From Streptomyces scabiei 87.22 (GTDB taxonomy: Bacteria; Actinomycetota; Actinomycetes; Streptomycetales; Streptomycetaceae), in NCBI RefSeq assembly GCF_000091305.1, contig NC_013929.1:4526001-4590000 (forward strand): DNA of 64,000 nucleotides, written 5' to 3'. Under the pieces are notes generated by a model. That model did no database searches and was not told the origin of the DNA. It saw only the letters and a list, made by a program, of their open reading frames with translations. Shown in pieces: positions 8,638-18,566 of this stretch; positions within the stretch are counted from its first letter, which is position 1, and each line of letters starts with the position of its first letter. Position numbers and translations under genes: made by a program.

Positions 8638-9082
8638 CCCGCCTCCGTACGATCGACCAAGGCCGAGCTCCAAGGGGTGCGGACCTGGTAGCCGAACATC
8701 AGGGCGCCGGATTCGTCGCCGATGTGTCGGCGCCGAGGGTGAACGCGTCGGCGAGAACGACCGGCCGGGCCTGCTCGGCGTAGGACAGGCTGATGCCCGG
8801 CTTCTCGGGACACCGAGTCGTGACCACTCCTGCCGCAGCGCAACGCACGGGCGCACGAGCCGCCGGGTGGCAGCTGGACGATCCCCCCGGCGTCACCACG
8901 GTCACGGACACCACCCGCTACGGCAGGACCGAGGTAATCACCTGGGGTCGGATGCACCCGAGCCTCACCGACCGCGGTCTGCGGCAGGACCACGCCAAAA
9001 GGAACTGGGCTTCCCACACGGAACGTTGATCCATGTACCGGGGTCCCCTGCCGGCCGTCGCGATCCGGACCAACCGGTCCCG
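8638..9082. other. Intergenic region without a recognisable gene
   Basis: Several open frames exist here, but none has a matching ribosome site together with a recognisable domain. It separates the MerR-clamp gene from the 3' end of the cell-wall hydrolase gene. Confidence 0.4.
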
Positions 9083-11164
9083 TCAGGCCGCCTCCCGGCG
9101 ACCGTCGCCCTCGACCACGTTGGTGCCCTCGGGGATCGGTACGCGGTACACACCGGTGATCTCGTCCTGGTAGTCCCACTTGCTGAAGGACACCGTCTTG
9201 CCCGGCCTGGGCGCGTGGATGATCTGGTGTCCCTTCGGGTCCCAGACCAGGCCCACGTGTCCGGACGTCCCGTCGCCGTTGGGCCGGAAGAAGATCACGT
9301 CTCCCGGCTGCGCCTCCGACAACGGCACCTTGTGCGCCCTGAGATAGGGCTGCTGGTCGCGCGTCGTGCTCCCGATGTTGATCTTCCCGCCGCTGGCCAT
9401 GTAGTACGCCCACTGCGTGAGGCTGGAGCAGTCGAAGCTCTTGGGATTCTCGCCCTGCAGACGCGGCGCGCCGTACACGTACGGGGTCCCGAGGCCGCGC
9501 TGGGCCCAGCCCAGCACCGCCCGGATCACCGGGTCGTCGGAGTCGGGCAGGACACCTGTGGCGCCCGCTCCGTCGGGAGCGACGGCCGCGCTGCCGTTCT
9601 CCTCCGCGCAGTCGGCGTACTGGGCGTCCTTCGCCGGCTCGTTGGAGCCGGGCACCGTGCCGTAGTCCGGGTTCGCGCTGAGCCGGCCCGCCACCCAGGC
9701 ATCGGGGTCCACCATGCCGGGTCCCGCGTCACGGCCGCCGACGAAGGGGTTGTCCACCCCCGGTACGCGGACCTCCCAGTGCAGGTGCGGGCCGGTGACA
9801 TTGCCGGTCGCACCGACCAGGCCGATCCGGTCGCCGCGCTTGACCTGCTGGCCGCGCGTCACATCTATGCGGACCTGGTGGGCGTAGAGGGTGATCACAC
9901 CGTCCTTGTGCTCGATCGTCGTCATGTTGCCGTACGAGCCGCCGGGGCCCGCCGAGACGACCGTGCCGTCCGCCGCGGCGTAGATCGGGGTGCCGGTGGG
10001 CGCCACGAGGTCGAGTCCCGTGTGGTAGCCGAGGCTCCACATGCTGCCGGACTTGTGGTAGGGCGTCCCGGCTATGTACGTGCCCTGCTTCATCGGCCAC
10101 TGCCAGCCGTCACGCCGCTCCGCCTCGGGAGCGGCGAGGATGTCCGTGTCATCGTCGGCGACCGTGTACCCGGCCGGGCTCAGCGCAGTGGTCAGACCGG
10201 CGGCGGTGACGCTGCCCACGTTGGCCGTACCGTTCAGCGGCGGGGTCGACCAGTCCCGGGGGGCCGAGGCGGCGATGCTGAGGGCCTTGCCCACCTGTGC
10301 GTCGTTGCCCACCGGCTCGGGGATGTCCGACTGCTGTCCCAGGGTGGGGAAGTCGGGGTTCTTCTCGACGGTCTCCTTCAGATGCGCGTACCAGCGCTTG
10401 ATCAGGTCCTTGTCGCCGGTGAGCTCGCCGCGGTAGCGGGCCGCCTGGGTCAGGACGACGCGCGGGTAGATCGTGTTGGAGGCGTTGGAGCCCGAATAGC
10501 TCAGCAGCGCCTGCCAGGGGCCGCTCTCGACCTTCTTGGCGTGCAGGAAGTTGGCGGCCGCCCAGGAGGCGTCGTCAATGTTGTACAGGTCTTCCTTGCC
10601 GTCGCCGTTGCCGTCGTCGCCGTAGTCCTGCCAGGCCGGGTTCCCGAACTGGAGGATGCCCATGTACCCGGCCGAGTTCTTGCCGCCGGGCGCCGCGGAC
10701 TTGTCCTGGCCGAACTTGGTCTCCTGGTACATCTGCCCGGCGATGATCGTCCAGTCGAGGCCCTCGTAGTTGGCGGCGCCGCGCATGGCCGCGAGGATCA
10801 TCTTCGGGGGTATCTCGTTGCGCGCGGTCTCGCTCGGCATGTACATCTTGCCGGCCGGCATGATCGGGTTGGTGGCCGCCGCCGCGCCCGTGTTGCCCGC
10901 GTTCGCGTTGTCGGCGTAGTCGGTGCAGGAGGCGTTGCTGCTCCCCGCCCCCAGCCCGCCAACCATGTTCATGACCATGATGGTGGCAACGAAACACGCG
11001 CCGCCGCTCAGCAGGATGCCGACCGCCGCGACCTTGGTCTTGCGACCGGGCTTCTTCCCGCCCTTCTTGCCGCGCTGACCGTCCAGCAGTTGCTTGGCCT
11101 TCTGCGCGGTCTTGGCCGCCTTCGCCGCCTTCGCCGCGGCCGCCAGTACGGCGGGAGCCACCAT
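9083..11164 (-). CDS. Membrane-anchored cell-wall hydrolase: transglycosylase-like + M23 + NlpC/P60
   Basis: A 693-aa protein. A Lys/Ala-rich N-terminus precedes a membrane helix (about 43-65). About 120-230 is a lysozyme/SLT-like region (GQMYQETKFGQD, GYMGILQFG). About 355-475 is an M23 LytM peptidase with HTGLD and HLHW metal motifs. About 560-685 is an NlpC/P60 peptidase with catalytic Cys in FDCSSLTQW and His in SGHVGLV. Such multi-enzyme hydrolases open peptidoglycan for secretion or conjugation channels. ATG 11164 lies 7 bp after the stop of the upstream membrane-protein gene, so the two are co-transcribed. The context (VirB4-, TcpC- and VirB6-like genes across a divergent promoter) fits a type IV secretion-like machine. 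Confidence 0.88.
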   Translation of the reverse strand: MVAPAVLAAAAKAAKAAKTAQKAKQLLDGQRGKKGGKKPGRKTKVAAVGILLSGGACFVATIMVMNMVGGLGAGSSNASCTDYADNANAGNTGAAAATNPIMPAGKMYMPSETARNEIPPKMILAAMRGAANYEGLDWTIIAGQMYQETKFGQDKSAAPGGKNSAGYMGILQFGNPAWQDYGDDGNGDGKEDLYNIDDASWAAANFLHAKKVESGPWQALLSYSGSNASNTIYPRVVLTQAARYRGELTGDKDLIKRWYAHLKETVEKNPDFPTLGQQSDIPEPVGNDAQVGKALSIAASAPRDWSTPPLNGTANVGSVTAAGLTTALSPAGYTVADDDTDILAAPEAERRDGWQWPMKQGTYIAGTPYHKSGSMWSLGYHTGLDLVAPTGTPIYAAADGTVVSAGPGGSYGNMTTIEHKDGVITLYAHQVRIDVTRGQQVKRGDRIGLVGATGNVTGPHLHWEVRVPGVDNPFVGGRDAGPGMVDPDAWVAGRLSANPDYGTVPGSNEPAKDAQYADCAEENGSAAVAPDGAGATGVLPDSDDPVIRAVLGWAQRGLGTPYVYGAPRLQGENPKSFDCSSLTQWAYYMASGGKINIGSTTRDQQPYLRAHKVPLSEAQPGDVIFFRPNGDGTSGHVGLVWDPKGHQIIHAPRPGKTVSFSKWDYQDEITGVYRVPIPEGTNVVEGDGRREAA

Positions 11165-11171
11165 CGCTACA

Positions 11172-11840
11172 TCACTCCCCGGCCTGGTCGGAGGCGCCCA
11201 CGTCCCCGAGGCCGAAGACGTCGAAGCCGGACACGACCCACCGGCCGCTCTTCTCCTCGACGCTCACCAGCCAGCGGTTGGTCTCGGTGGTGGTGTCGCC
11301 GGCCGCCGTGGCGGTGGCCGTCACCTTCACCAGGCTGGAGATGCTCCGGCCGCTGTTCCGTGTCACGTCGGCCGAGATCACCGCGTCCCGTACGACTTCG
11401 GCGTCACCTCTCGAGGAGCACTTCTCGGCGACGCAGGTGTCCCACGCCTTACCGGTCGGCAGGGCGGTCAGTTGCTTCATCCGTGTGTCGTCCACGGTGA
11501 GTTCGAGCAGCGGGCCGCTCCAGGCCCGGCTGTCGCTGCGGTGGTCGTAGGTGGTGATCCCGGCCATGTACCGGGCCATCACGGCGTGTGCCCGGGACAG
11601 TTCGGCACCGGTCACGATCGGGGAGGGCCCGCCGCCGGACGGCTCGTCCGTGTCCGAGGAGTCCTGACCCCCCGTGGCGGAGTCTGTCTGTCCGGTCGCG
11701 GCAGCCGCCGGACCGTCCTCCTCGCCGCCCTCGTCGTCCCCGTCGAAGACGGTGAACATCACGAGCACGAGGACGAAGAGGATGCCGAGCACCCCCAGGG
11801 CCAGAAGCCCGGTGCGCTTGTCGTCCGCAGGCAGCTCCAC
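11172..11840 (-). CDS. Single-pass membrane protein with extracytoplasmic domain
   Basis: A 222-aa protein (GTG start, AAGGAG upstream). It has a short cytoplasmic N-terminus, a membrane helix at about 12-32, an acidic Gly/Ser/Asp linker (33-75), and a C-terminal globular domain (about 80-215) with two Cys (DTCVAEKC). The topology and domain size match accessory mating-pore proteins of the VirB8/TcpC (NTF2-like) type, but I see no diagnostic motif, so the fold is inference. It is next to the cell-wall hydrolase gene in the left arm of the secretion-like cluster. Confidence 0.7.
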   Translation of the reverse strand: MELPADDKRTGLLALGVLGILFVLVLVMFTVFDGDDEGGEEDGPAAAATGQTDSATGGQDSSDTDEPSGGGPSPIVTGAELSRAHAVMARYMAGITTYDHRSDSRAWSGPLLELTVDDTRMKQLTALPTGKAWDTCVAEKCSSRGDAEVVRDAVISADVTRNSGRSISSLVKVTATATAAGDTTTETNRWLVSVEEKSGRWVVSGFDVFGLGDVGASDQAGE

Positions 11841-12039
11841 GTTCCCGTGTCTCCTTCGTGTACTGGGCCGTGCGGCGGCATGGCCAGGGTGCTCGCCGAC
11901 ACGGTAGGGGGAGGGGCGCGAGGAGATCCGGGCGTTTTCCTCGGTGGGAAAGGGGCGGGAGAAAGGAAGGAATGCGGTACCCCGCCCGCACCCCCGTGAC
12001 CGCCCCGATCAACCACGGGTGGCCCTCCCGGGGGCCGGG

Positions 12040-12591
12040 TCAGGAGACGAGGATGCCGATCAGCAGCACCAGGACGACGATCCCACCCATGACGATCCGC
12101 GCCGTCGGATCCTCGCGCTGCCAGAGGTTGTGGACCGCGGACCAGCCACTCAGCCGGGCAGCCCGACCGCTCTGGACGCGCCGGCTCCAGTGCTGCTCGT
12201 CGTCCTCGACGTGGACGTCCTCGTCTTCCGGCCCGGGATCCTCGTCGGGCCCGAAGCCCACCGGCATGCCCTGCTGTTCCTGCGCCACCAGTACAAGGGG
12301 CTCCAACAGGTCAGGAATGGTGTTCGGAGTGAGTGGATGGACGAACGTGCCGTACGGGGTCTCCATGCACAGCCGGGCCTGCCAGGGGTTCCCCGGCTCG
12401 TAGCCGTCGACCCAGGCCCGGTCGGCCTGGAACATCTGCGGGACCGGCGTGGGTTGCGCGACGAGGGCAGGAGCCGACGGGGCCTGGGCAGGAACCGAGG
12501 GAGCCGGCGAGGGGACCGAGGGGGCCTGCTGCGCGGCTGTGTCCCAGTTGCGCGGGTCGGGTATGTGCGGTTGCCCGTTCTGGTCGCTCAA
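12040..12591 (-). CDS. Tail-anchored membrane protein of the secretion-like cluster
   Basis: About 183 aa from TTG 12591, which has AAGGA six to seven bases upstream. A longer GTG-type frame to 12741 adds 50 residues of unlikely Arg-rich sequence. A Pro/Ala/Gln-rich N-terminal linker precedes a conserved-looking middle (QARLCMETPYGTFVHP), an acidic stretch (EDEDVHVEDDEQ) and one C-terminal membrane helix (IVMGGIVVLVLLIGILV) ending the protein. It is the first gene of the left arm; function unknown. Confidence 0.65.
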   Translation of the reverse strand: MSDQNGQPHIPDPRNWDTAAQQAPSVPSPAPSVPAQAPSAPALVAQPTPVPQMFQADRAWVDGYEPGNPWQARLCMETPYGTFVHPLTPNTIPDLLEPLVLVAQEQQGMPVGFGPDEDPGPEDEDVHVEDDEQHWSRRVQSGRAARLSGWSAVHNLWQREDPTARIVMGGIVVLVLLIGILVS

Positions 12592-12968
12592 CTCTCGTCC
12601 TTCGCCTAAGCCTGACGTTCGGGTCGTGCCGGAGCCGACATGATCCGCATGACGGTCTCGGTCCCTGGATGTTCGGGAGACATACGGGTACGCGGGACGG
12701 ACGTGCCTCGCGCATTGTGATCCAGGACGGGGCGACGGCACAGGGCGCCTCCCGCGGATTCCCGCTCCGATTCCTCACTTCGCCTCCGGGGAATCCGTTC
12801 GGGAATTCATCAAGTCCCGGACAGGCACCGGCGGGAAAAGGAAAGCGGTTCGGCGACCGGTCTTTGTCACACTGCCTGCGCACCTGGCCGGACCAGGGCC
12901 CGTCGTACAGCCCGGTGATGCGGGCAGGACCACTGACGGGAAATCAACTGGCTGGAGTTACCGACTCG
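12592..12968. other. Divergent promoter region of the secretion-like cluster
   Basis: About 375 bp lie between the leftward and rightward arms. It holds an AT-richer patch near 12765-12815 but no gene. I could not choose a confident promoter hexamer pair. Confidence 0.4.
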
Positions 12969-14627
12969 ATGACAGACCACAACAGCTCTGCTGGCGCGGT
13001 CGGCGGAGGCCAGCCCGCAGGGCAGCCCGGGCCCTTCGGTCCTCCCCAGCAACCCTGGCAGGGACAAGAGCCTGCGCAGGCGCAGGGGCCCGACGACCAG
13101 CACGGCGGCTACGCCCAGCGGGGCGGGCAGCCGCAGCAGTCGTGGCAACTGTCGCCCGAGGCGGCCCGCGCACAGGTCGCCGCGGCCTGGGTCCGGGGCG
13201 CGCCCCAGGCAGGGCAGGCCGCCGTGCCCGCACTGCCGCCGCGCGAGTCCCGGCCCACGACGGGGTCCAAGAAGGAGAAGCGCGAGCAGGCGCGGGCCGC
13301 CCGCAAGGCCGAGTACGAGGCCAAGAAGGCGGCGAAGCAACAGCGCCAGAAGGGCGGGACATCCGCCAGGAAGAGCGTCCCGGCCGGAAGGTCCGCGCAG
13401 GCGACGGCACCGGCGCAGAGCCCCGTACCCGCTCCCGCCCCGGCGTCCGTGAGCACGGCCGTGGGACCCTCGGCCGGCGCTTCGGACCAGGGCGGAAAGA
13501 CCGCACCGCGCAAGTCCTCGGGCGACTTCGACGTGCCCAGGCCGGGCGGCCGCCTGCCGTCCGGCGGGCGCCGTACCCACGTCGGTCTGCGCGCGGCCCT
13601 GCTGATCACCACGGGCCTGTTCGCGCTGGGCTCGTGCGGTGTGACGGGACTGCTCATCGGGAAGTCCTCGGGGGCGGGCACGACCGCTCTGGACCAGGAC
13701 GACGTGGCCCGTTACGGGCTCACCGAGTTCCCGACGCAGCAGGCGGCCGCGTTCGCGGAGCAGTACGCGACCCTCTGCCTCACCTACTCCCCGGAGACCG
13801 CGTCCGATCGCCGGGCGGCACTCGCCCGGTACACGTCCGCGGGCGTCGATCCCGAGTGCGGCTGGAGCGGCGAAGGCACCCGCAAGGCGCTCACCGCCAC
13901 CTGGGACGGCACCAGCGAGAAGCTTCCCGAATACAACGACCACGGTCGCTACCTGGGCATCCAGGTACGTACGGACGACGGCGGGCTCACCACGCTGACC
14001 GTCCCCGTGTACGTCAAGAACCTGACGACCGGCGAAGGCATACGTATCGCCGGCGACGTCGGTGAGATGCCCATGCCGCCTCGCTCGGACGTGCCGGAGG
14101 TCGACCGGGACAGCGAGGACGTCGACACCGCCCTGGGCCAGCAGTTGCAACAGACCGTACTTCCGGGCTACTTCGAGGCGTGGGCCAAGTCGGACAGGAC
14201 CACCCTGGCCCGCTTCACCGCACAGGGCGCCACGCTCGCCGCGACCACCGGGTTGTCCGGCCGCCTGTCCGAACCACAGGTCAACGACGTGGTGGCGCTG
14301 GTGCCGAAGGGCGTCCAGGGCTCCGCTCCGTACTCCTACAAGACCGGGCAGGCCGTAGAGCTGCGGGTGGTCGTCGACTGGGCCGACCCGGAGGGGGACA
14401 CAGCGCGGCGCTCGTACCGGATCACTGTGGTGAACACAGCCCAGGGCTGGTTCATCAAGGACATCCGGGGTGGCTTGCTCGATGCCGAGGGCGGCAGGGG
14501 CGACGACGAGCAGACCGAGCCCTCCAAGGACGAGCCGGGCACCGGCAAGGCCACTCCCTCCGCTCCGGCCGCCTCCTCCTCACCGGGCGACGGGTCCTCG
14601 CAGGACGAGGAGGCCGGCGCGAACTGA
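12969..14627 (+). CDS. TcpC-like conjugation/secretion membrane protein
   Basis: A 552-aa protein starting at ATG 12969 (GGAG eleven bases upstream); a much longer upstream frame is judged non-coding. Residues 1-205 are a Gln/Gly/Pro-rich, then Lys/Ala-rich cytoplasmic segment with a likely coiled coil (KKEKREQARAARKAEYEAKK). A membrane helix spans about 207-232. The outer part (about 240-520) is a two-lobe NTF2-like region as in TcpC, the VirB8 counterpart of Gram-positive conjugation systems. A Ser/Glu/Asp-rich tail follows. It heads the right arm, upstream of small membrane proteins and a VirB4-like ATPase. TcpC assignment rests on topology and sequence character. Confidence 0.75.
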   Translation: MTDHNSSAGAVGGGQPAGQPGPFGPPQQPWQGQEPAQAQGPDDQHGGYAQRGGQPQQSWQLSPEAARAQVAAAWVRGAPQAGQAAVPALPPRESRPTTGSKKEKREQARAARKAEYEAKKAAKQQRQKGGTSARKSVPAGRSAQATAPAQSPVPAPAPASVSTAVGPSAGASDQGGKTAPRKSSGDFDVPRPGGRLPSGGRRTHVGLRAALLITTGLFALGSCGVTGLLIGKSSGAGTTALDQDDVARYGLTEFPTQQAAAFAEQYATLCLTYSPETASDRRAALARYTSAGVDPECGWSGEGTRKALTATWDGTSEKLPEYNDHGRYLGIQVRTDDGGLTTLTVPVYVKNLTTGEGIRIAGDVGEMPMPPRSDVPEVDRDSEDVDTALGQQLQQTVLPGYFEAWAKSDRTTLARFTAQGATLAATTGLSGRLSEPQVNDVVALVPKGVQGSAPYSYKTGQAVELRVVVDWADPEGDTARRSYRITVVNTAQGWFIKDIRGGLLDAEGGRGDDEQTEPSKDEPGTGKATPSAPAASSSPGDGSSQDEEAGAN

Positions 14628-14704
14628 GGTCAGGGGCCGCTCCTGTCCTTGTCCACCCGCAAGACGACTGACGCCACACGAGTAACTCTGTGAGAGGAAC
14701 CACC

Positions 14705-14968
14705 ATGCAGCTGCTGGCCGCCACCACCCTGGACTCCATGTTCACGGAGATCCAGGACATTCTCCGGACCGCGGGGGCGACGGTCGCCATCATCGCGCTC
14801 CTCATCCTCGGCATCCGGATGCTCATCTCCATGAAGCAGGGCGAGGGTCTGCGCGAGGCCTTCCAGGGCTTCGGCATGATCGCTCTGGCGGCCCTGATCA
14901 TCGGCAGCGCGAGCGGTCTCGCCGGTGTGCTCATCTCCCTGGGCACCCAGATCGGTGGCGACGGCTGA
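14705..14968 (+). CDS. Small two-helix membrane protein, VirB2/TrbC-like
   Basis: An 87-aa protein; ATG 14705 has GAGAGGA upstream. Two hydrophobic helices (about 22-42 and 58-82) are joined by a short charged loop (SMKQGEGLREAFQGF). Size, topology and position just before PrgI/VirB3- and VirB4-like genes match the pilin-like VirB2/TrbC slot of type IV secretion operons. No sequence motif proves this. Confidence 0.72.
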   Translation: MQLLAATTLDSMFTEIQDILRTAGATVAIIALLILGIRMLISMKQGEGLREAFQGFGMIALAALIIGSASGLAGVLISLGTQIGGDG

Positions 14969-15008
14969 TCCCGCTCATCCACCACCACTACTAGGGGAGT
15001 TCGGAGCG

Positions 15009-15494
15009 ATGACGCAGGAAGCTCCCACGCCACTGGTCGCATACGACCACACCGACCTGGTGAACCGCCCGAAGCGGATCTGGAACTGGGGCAACATCCC
15101 GCTTCCGGGTCTGCTGCTGCCCGCGCTGGGCGCGGCCTTCGGCTTCGGGCTGTTCTGGCTCGTGCTGTTGTTCACCACGTCCACGTTCCTCCCTTTCCTC
15201 AGCCTGTCGATGCTGACGGCGGTCATCTACTTCGGGCCGCCGCTGGCCGTCTACTTCGTCTGGGGCAGACCGCTGCCCTCGGCACTCACGCTGAGCCACC
15301 AACTGGTCGTGTGGGCCGACTGGTGGTTGCAGCCCAAACGCCTTCAGGGGCTCGCCGCGGACCAGGAGCCGGAGGAACTGCACTGGCAGGTCATTCTCTG
15401 GAAGCCCGGCGCACCGCGCTGGCACGCGCGGTACGACGCCGCGCGACAGGCCGCCGCCGCACGTGGCTCGGCCTTCACCGCGAGGGACCGATGA
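15009..15494 (+). CDS. PrgI/VirB3-like membrane protein
   Basis: A 161-aa protein (ATG 15009, GGAG-type sites upstream). An N-terminal basic segment is followed by two close membrane helices (about 34-78), then a soluble C-terminal part rich in Trp (WADWWLQPKR, WHARYDAAR). VirB3/PrgI proteins are short two-helix partners encoded immediately before VirB4, which is exactly this position. It probably docks the ATPase at the membrane. Confidence 0.72.
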   Translation: MTQEAPTPLVAYDHTDLVNRPKRIWNWGNIPLPGLLLPALGAAFGFGLFWLVLLFTTSTFLPFLSLSMLTAVIYFGPPLAVYFVWGRPLPSALTLSHQLVVWADWWLQPKRLQGLAADQEPEELHWQVILWKPGAPRWHARYDAARQAAAARGSAFTARDR

Positions 15495-15539
15495 CCACCA
15501 TCCGACGCCAACTTCCGCTAACCGCAAGGTGACTTATCC

Positions 15540-18515
15540 ATGTTCCTGTTGATCCTCCTGGGCGCGGCGGTCGCCTTCTTCGTGATCGCCCTGATCATGG
15601 CGGCCGGTTCGGGCAAGAAGGGCCAGGAGCAGGGCCGGGCCCCGAAGCGGCAGGGCACGTCCTCGTCCGGCGGCTCAGCCGCCGGGCGGCGTGAGGACCT
15701 GCGTCTTCCCTACCGTTACGCCGACGACATGCTGTTCGTGCACGGCGACTCGGTGTGGACCGGTTTGGTACTGCCCACCGCCATCGACGAGTATCTGAAC
15801 GCCACAGAGCTGCAGGCCATGGCCGAGGCTCCCGCGCGCGGTCTGCTCAACCTCGCCCGCGGTGACCGCAACGTCGAGTGCCACTACCGCAAGGTCTACC
15901 AGCCGATCACGGCGGTGGGCTGGGCGGAGGACCTGAACGCGGTCGCTTGGGATCCGACGGAGAACTACAAGGCGTACAACCTGCGCAAGGCCGAGTACCA
16001 GGAGCGCATCGGCGCCCTGCGCGAGCGCAACATTCTGTTGGTGAAGCTGGGGTCGCTCAAGCGCAACGGCAAGAGCGGTGTGATGGCAGGCGACGACGAG
16101 CCGTACGAGGAGCCCGCCCTGCTTCAGGGTGTGCGCAACTCGGCGGACAGGGCGGCCTCTTCGGCCACGGGCGTCTCGGACGAGTATCTGTCCCCCTTCC
16201 TCCTCGCCGAGTGGACGCAGATCGCCACGGAGGTGCACGAGAGCCTGGAGGGGCTCGGCGGCACCCCTCTGACCCGTCAGGAGCTCGTCTGGCTGATCCG
16301 CAAGCCCCTGCACGGCGACCTGCCGGTGCCGCCCGAGCCGGTGCTCGGCTCACGCTCGTGGGGGCCGAACCAGTTCGACCTGGTCGTCGACTTCTCCGGC
16401 GAGAACCGCAAGACCCACATCGTCCTGCATCAGTACGACGAGATCTCCGGCGAACGGCAGACCAGTTACACAACAACGCTGGTCGCCGCCAACTGGCCCG
16501 CCGAGACCCGCTTCCGTCAGTCGTCTGCGTGGGCCCGCTACACCTCGCAGAACGTGGAGTTCCCTGTCGAGATCGACATGCGGTTCACGCTCATCCCGTA
16601 TCTGAGGTTCAAGGACCGGGCCGACAAGATCCGGGGCAACCTCATGGACGAGATGAAGGACATGGCCTCCTCGGGCCGCAGCCCGGACACCAAACTGGCG
16701 AGCCAGGTCGCCCGTTCCAAGGACCTCGTCGACGACATCGAAGAACACAAGATGCCCGGTATGGAGGCGCAGATCCGGTTCACGATCTCCGCCCCCGACC
16801 TCAAGGAGCTGGAACGCCGGCGCCGGGTGCTGGAGATGCAGTTCAAGCAGGACCTGAAGGTCACCCTGCTGCGCCCGACACGCCAGCAGTGGCGTCTGCT
16901 GCAGTCACAGCTTCCCGGTGACGCGCCCAAGCTGCCGATCGCCCCGTACCTCCGTCTGCAGGAGGTGGAGCAGCTGGGTGCCGGACTGCCCACCGCGGGA
17001 ACGGAGTTGGGCGACAATCCCGAGACGCGCTCCGGACGGCGACTGGGCTGGGTCGGCAGCCTGGTCGGCTGGGCCGGCAAGATGCCCGTGCACTACTCAC
17101 TCCACGTGGGTCCCGCCCGCAACGACGGCGGTGGCCTCGCCATCGTCGGCGCCTCCGGCGGTGGCAAGTCCTCACTGGCACTGCAGAAGTTCTACGAGGA
17201 GTCGGAGTCGGGCGTGCGCTGCCTGGTCATCGACCCCAAGACCGACTTCGCGCAGCTGTGCTACTACCTGGGCTTCGGTTCCCAGGTCAACGACCCGGAG
17301 TTCGCCTCGGACGCCGAAGCGGGCATCCTCGGTACTTCCACCAGCCGGTTTCGGCCGATCAACCCGGACTTCTGGGCCGAGACCGAAGTGGTCGACCTGC
17401 TCAAGGGCCAGGCAGGCGTACTCGACCCCTGGGTGATCGCCCGCGACGTACCGGCCGGCCGGCTGCTCGCCGAATCCATGCTCCGCGGCTTCCTCGGCGA
17501 CGACGACTACCAGCGCGTACGACTGCCCGTCATCGAGGCGATGGCCACCGTCGTCAGCCGCTACAACTCCGCCGTCCGTCAGGCCGTCGAGCACGGTATG
17601 GACGCACGGGACGCCGAACGCCGCATCCTGCGGCCGACGTTGTGGCAGGTGGTCGACGAGGTCGTCGCGGCGTACGACGCGGCGGTGGCGGAGGGGGACC
17701 GCGAGGCCCAGAAGGACCTGAAGCTGGCGCAGATGCTCCTCACCGAGCTACGGACACTGCCCTACGCACGGCTCGCCTTCTCGGACCGGCCCAAGCCTCT
17801 TTCCAGCATGCGCAAGCGGCGCACAGTCATCACGTTGCGCGGCTTCCAGTCCCCCGCGGCCTCGGATCCGCGCAGCTGGAACCCGGCGGAGCGTCTGGCG
17901 GCGACGGCTCTGATGGCGGTCGTGGAACTGGGAAGCCAGATGCTCGACGTCGGCTACGAGAAGAACCCGGTGACGGGTGAGGTCGGTCTGCGGCCCAAGG
18001 CCCTCTTCGTCGACGAGGCCTATGTCGTCACCGCCACGGAGAGCGGCCGGGATCTGATGCGCCGCGCGCTGAAGCAGGGCCGCTCCTACATGGCGGTCAC
18101 CGTTCTGATCACCCAGCAGGCGATCGACCTGGTCCAGATCGAGGACTCCGAGGCGCGCAGCGGTGGCGCCAACCAGATCCACACCGTCTTCGCCTTCAAG
18201 CAGAAGTCTGCCCAGGAGGCGTCGCTGGTGGCCCCGCTGCTGGGGCGGCCGGAGAACGACCCCAAGGTCATCGCGGCGCTGCAGGAGCTGCGCACCGGTG
18301 TGTGTCTGCAGCGCGACGCCGACAAACGGGTCGGCACGGTCGCGGTCGACCTCGTCTTCCAGGAGATTCTCGCGGCCACGGACACCAACGGCACGAGCCG
18401 TCCGGCCCGGCAGGCGATCGACCCACCGACGAGTGTCTGGGACTGGAAGTTCATGCAGGAAGCGGACCCCGCCCCGGCACGGCCGGCCGAGCAGACCGAA
18501 GCCCAGCCGGCGTGA
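15540..18515 (+). CDS. VirB4/TraC-like secretion ATPase
   Basis: A 991-aa protein; ATG 15540 has AAGGTGA upstream. An N-terminal membrane helix (1-22) is followed by the VirB4 N-terminal domain, which contains long charged helices (about 370-470). The P-loop ATPase has Walker A GASGGGKSS (about 534-542) and Walker B ALFVDEAYVV (about 820-829). Conserved ITQQAID and RSYMAVTVLI strands follow. VirB4 ATPases power assembly and substrate transfer in type IV secretion. From memory, the locus resembles the S. coelicolor cmd cluster (SCO4126-4131), reported to affect differentiation and antibiotic production; that match was not checked here. Confidence 0.88.
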   Translation: MFLLILLGAAVAFFVIALIMAAGSGKKGQEQGRAPKRQGTSSSGGSAAGRREDLRLPYRYADDMLFVHGDSVWTGLVLPTAIDEYLNATELQAMAEAPARGLLNLARGDRNVECHYRKVYQPITAVGWAEDLNAVAWDPTENYKAYNLRKAEYQERIGALRERNILLVKLGSLKRNGKSGVMAGDDEPYEEPALLQGVRNSADRAASSATGVSDEYLSPFLLAEWTQIATEVHESLEGLGGTPLTRQELVWLIRKPLHGDLPVPPEPVLGSRSWGPNQFDLVVDFSGENRKTHIVLHQYDEISGERQTSYTTTLVAANWPAETRFRQSSAWARYTSQNVEFPVEIDMRFTLIPYLRFKDRADKIRGNLMDEMKDMASSGRSPDTKLASQVARSKDLVDDIEEHKMPGMEAQIRFTISAPDLKELERRRRVLEMQFKQDLKVTLLRPTRQQWRLLQSQLPGDAPKLPIAPYLRLQEVEQLGAGLPTAGTELGDNPETRSGRRLGWVGSLVGWAGKMPVHYSLHVGPARNDGGGLAIVGASGGGKSSLALQKFYEESESGVRCLVIDPKTDFAQLCYYLGFGSQVNDPEFASDAEAGILGTSTSRFRPINPDFWAETEVVDLLKGQAGVLDPWVIARDVPAGRLLAESMLRGFLGDDDYQRVRLPVIEAMATVVSRYNSAVRQAVEHGMDARDAERRILRPTLWQVVDEVVAAYDAAVAEGDREAQKDLKLAQMLLTELRTLPYARLAFSDRPKPLSSMRKRRTVITLRGFQSPAASDPRSWNPAERLAATALMAVVELGSQMLDVGYEKNPVTGEVGLRPKALFVDEAYVVTATESGRDLMRRALKQGRSYMAVTVLITQQAIDLVQIEDSEARSGGANQIHTVFAFKQKSAQEASLVAPLLGRPENDPKVIAALQELRTGVCLQRDADKRVGTVAVDLVFQEILAATDTNGTSRPARQAIDPPTSVWDWKFMQEADPAPARPAEQTEAQPA

Positions 18516-18566
18516 CCTGTCAGAGCGCCACCACCACTCAACAGCACGGGGAACGGAACGGACAGC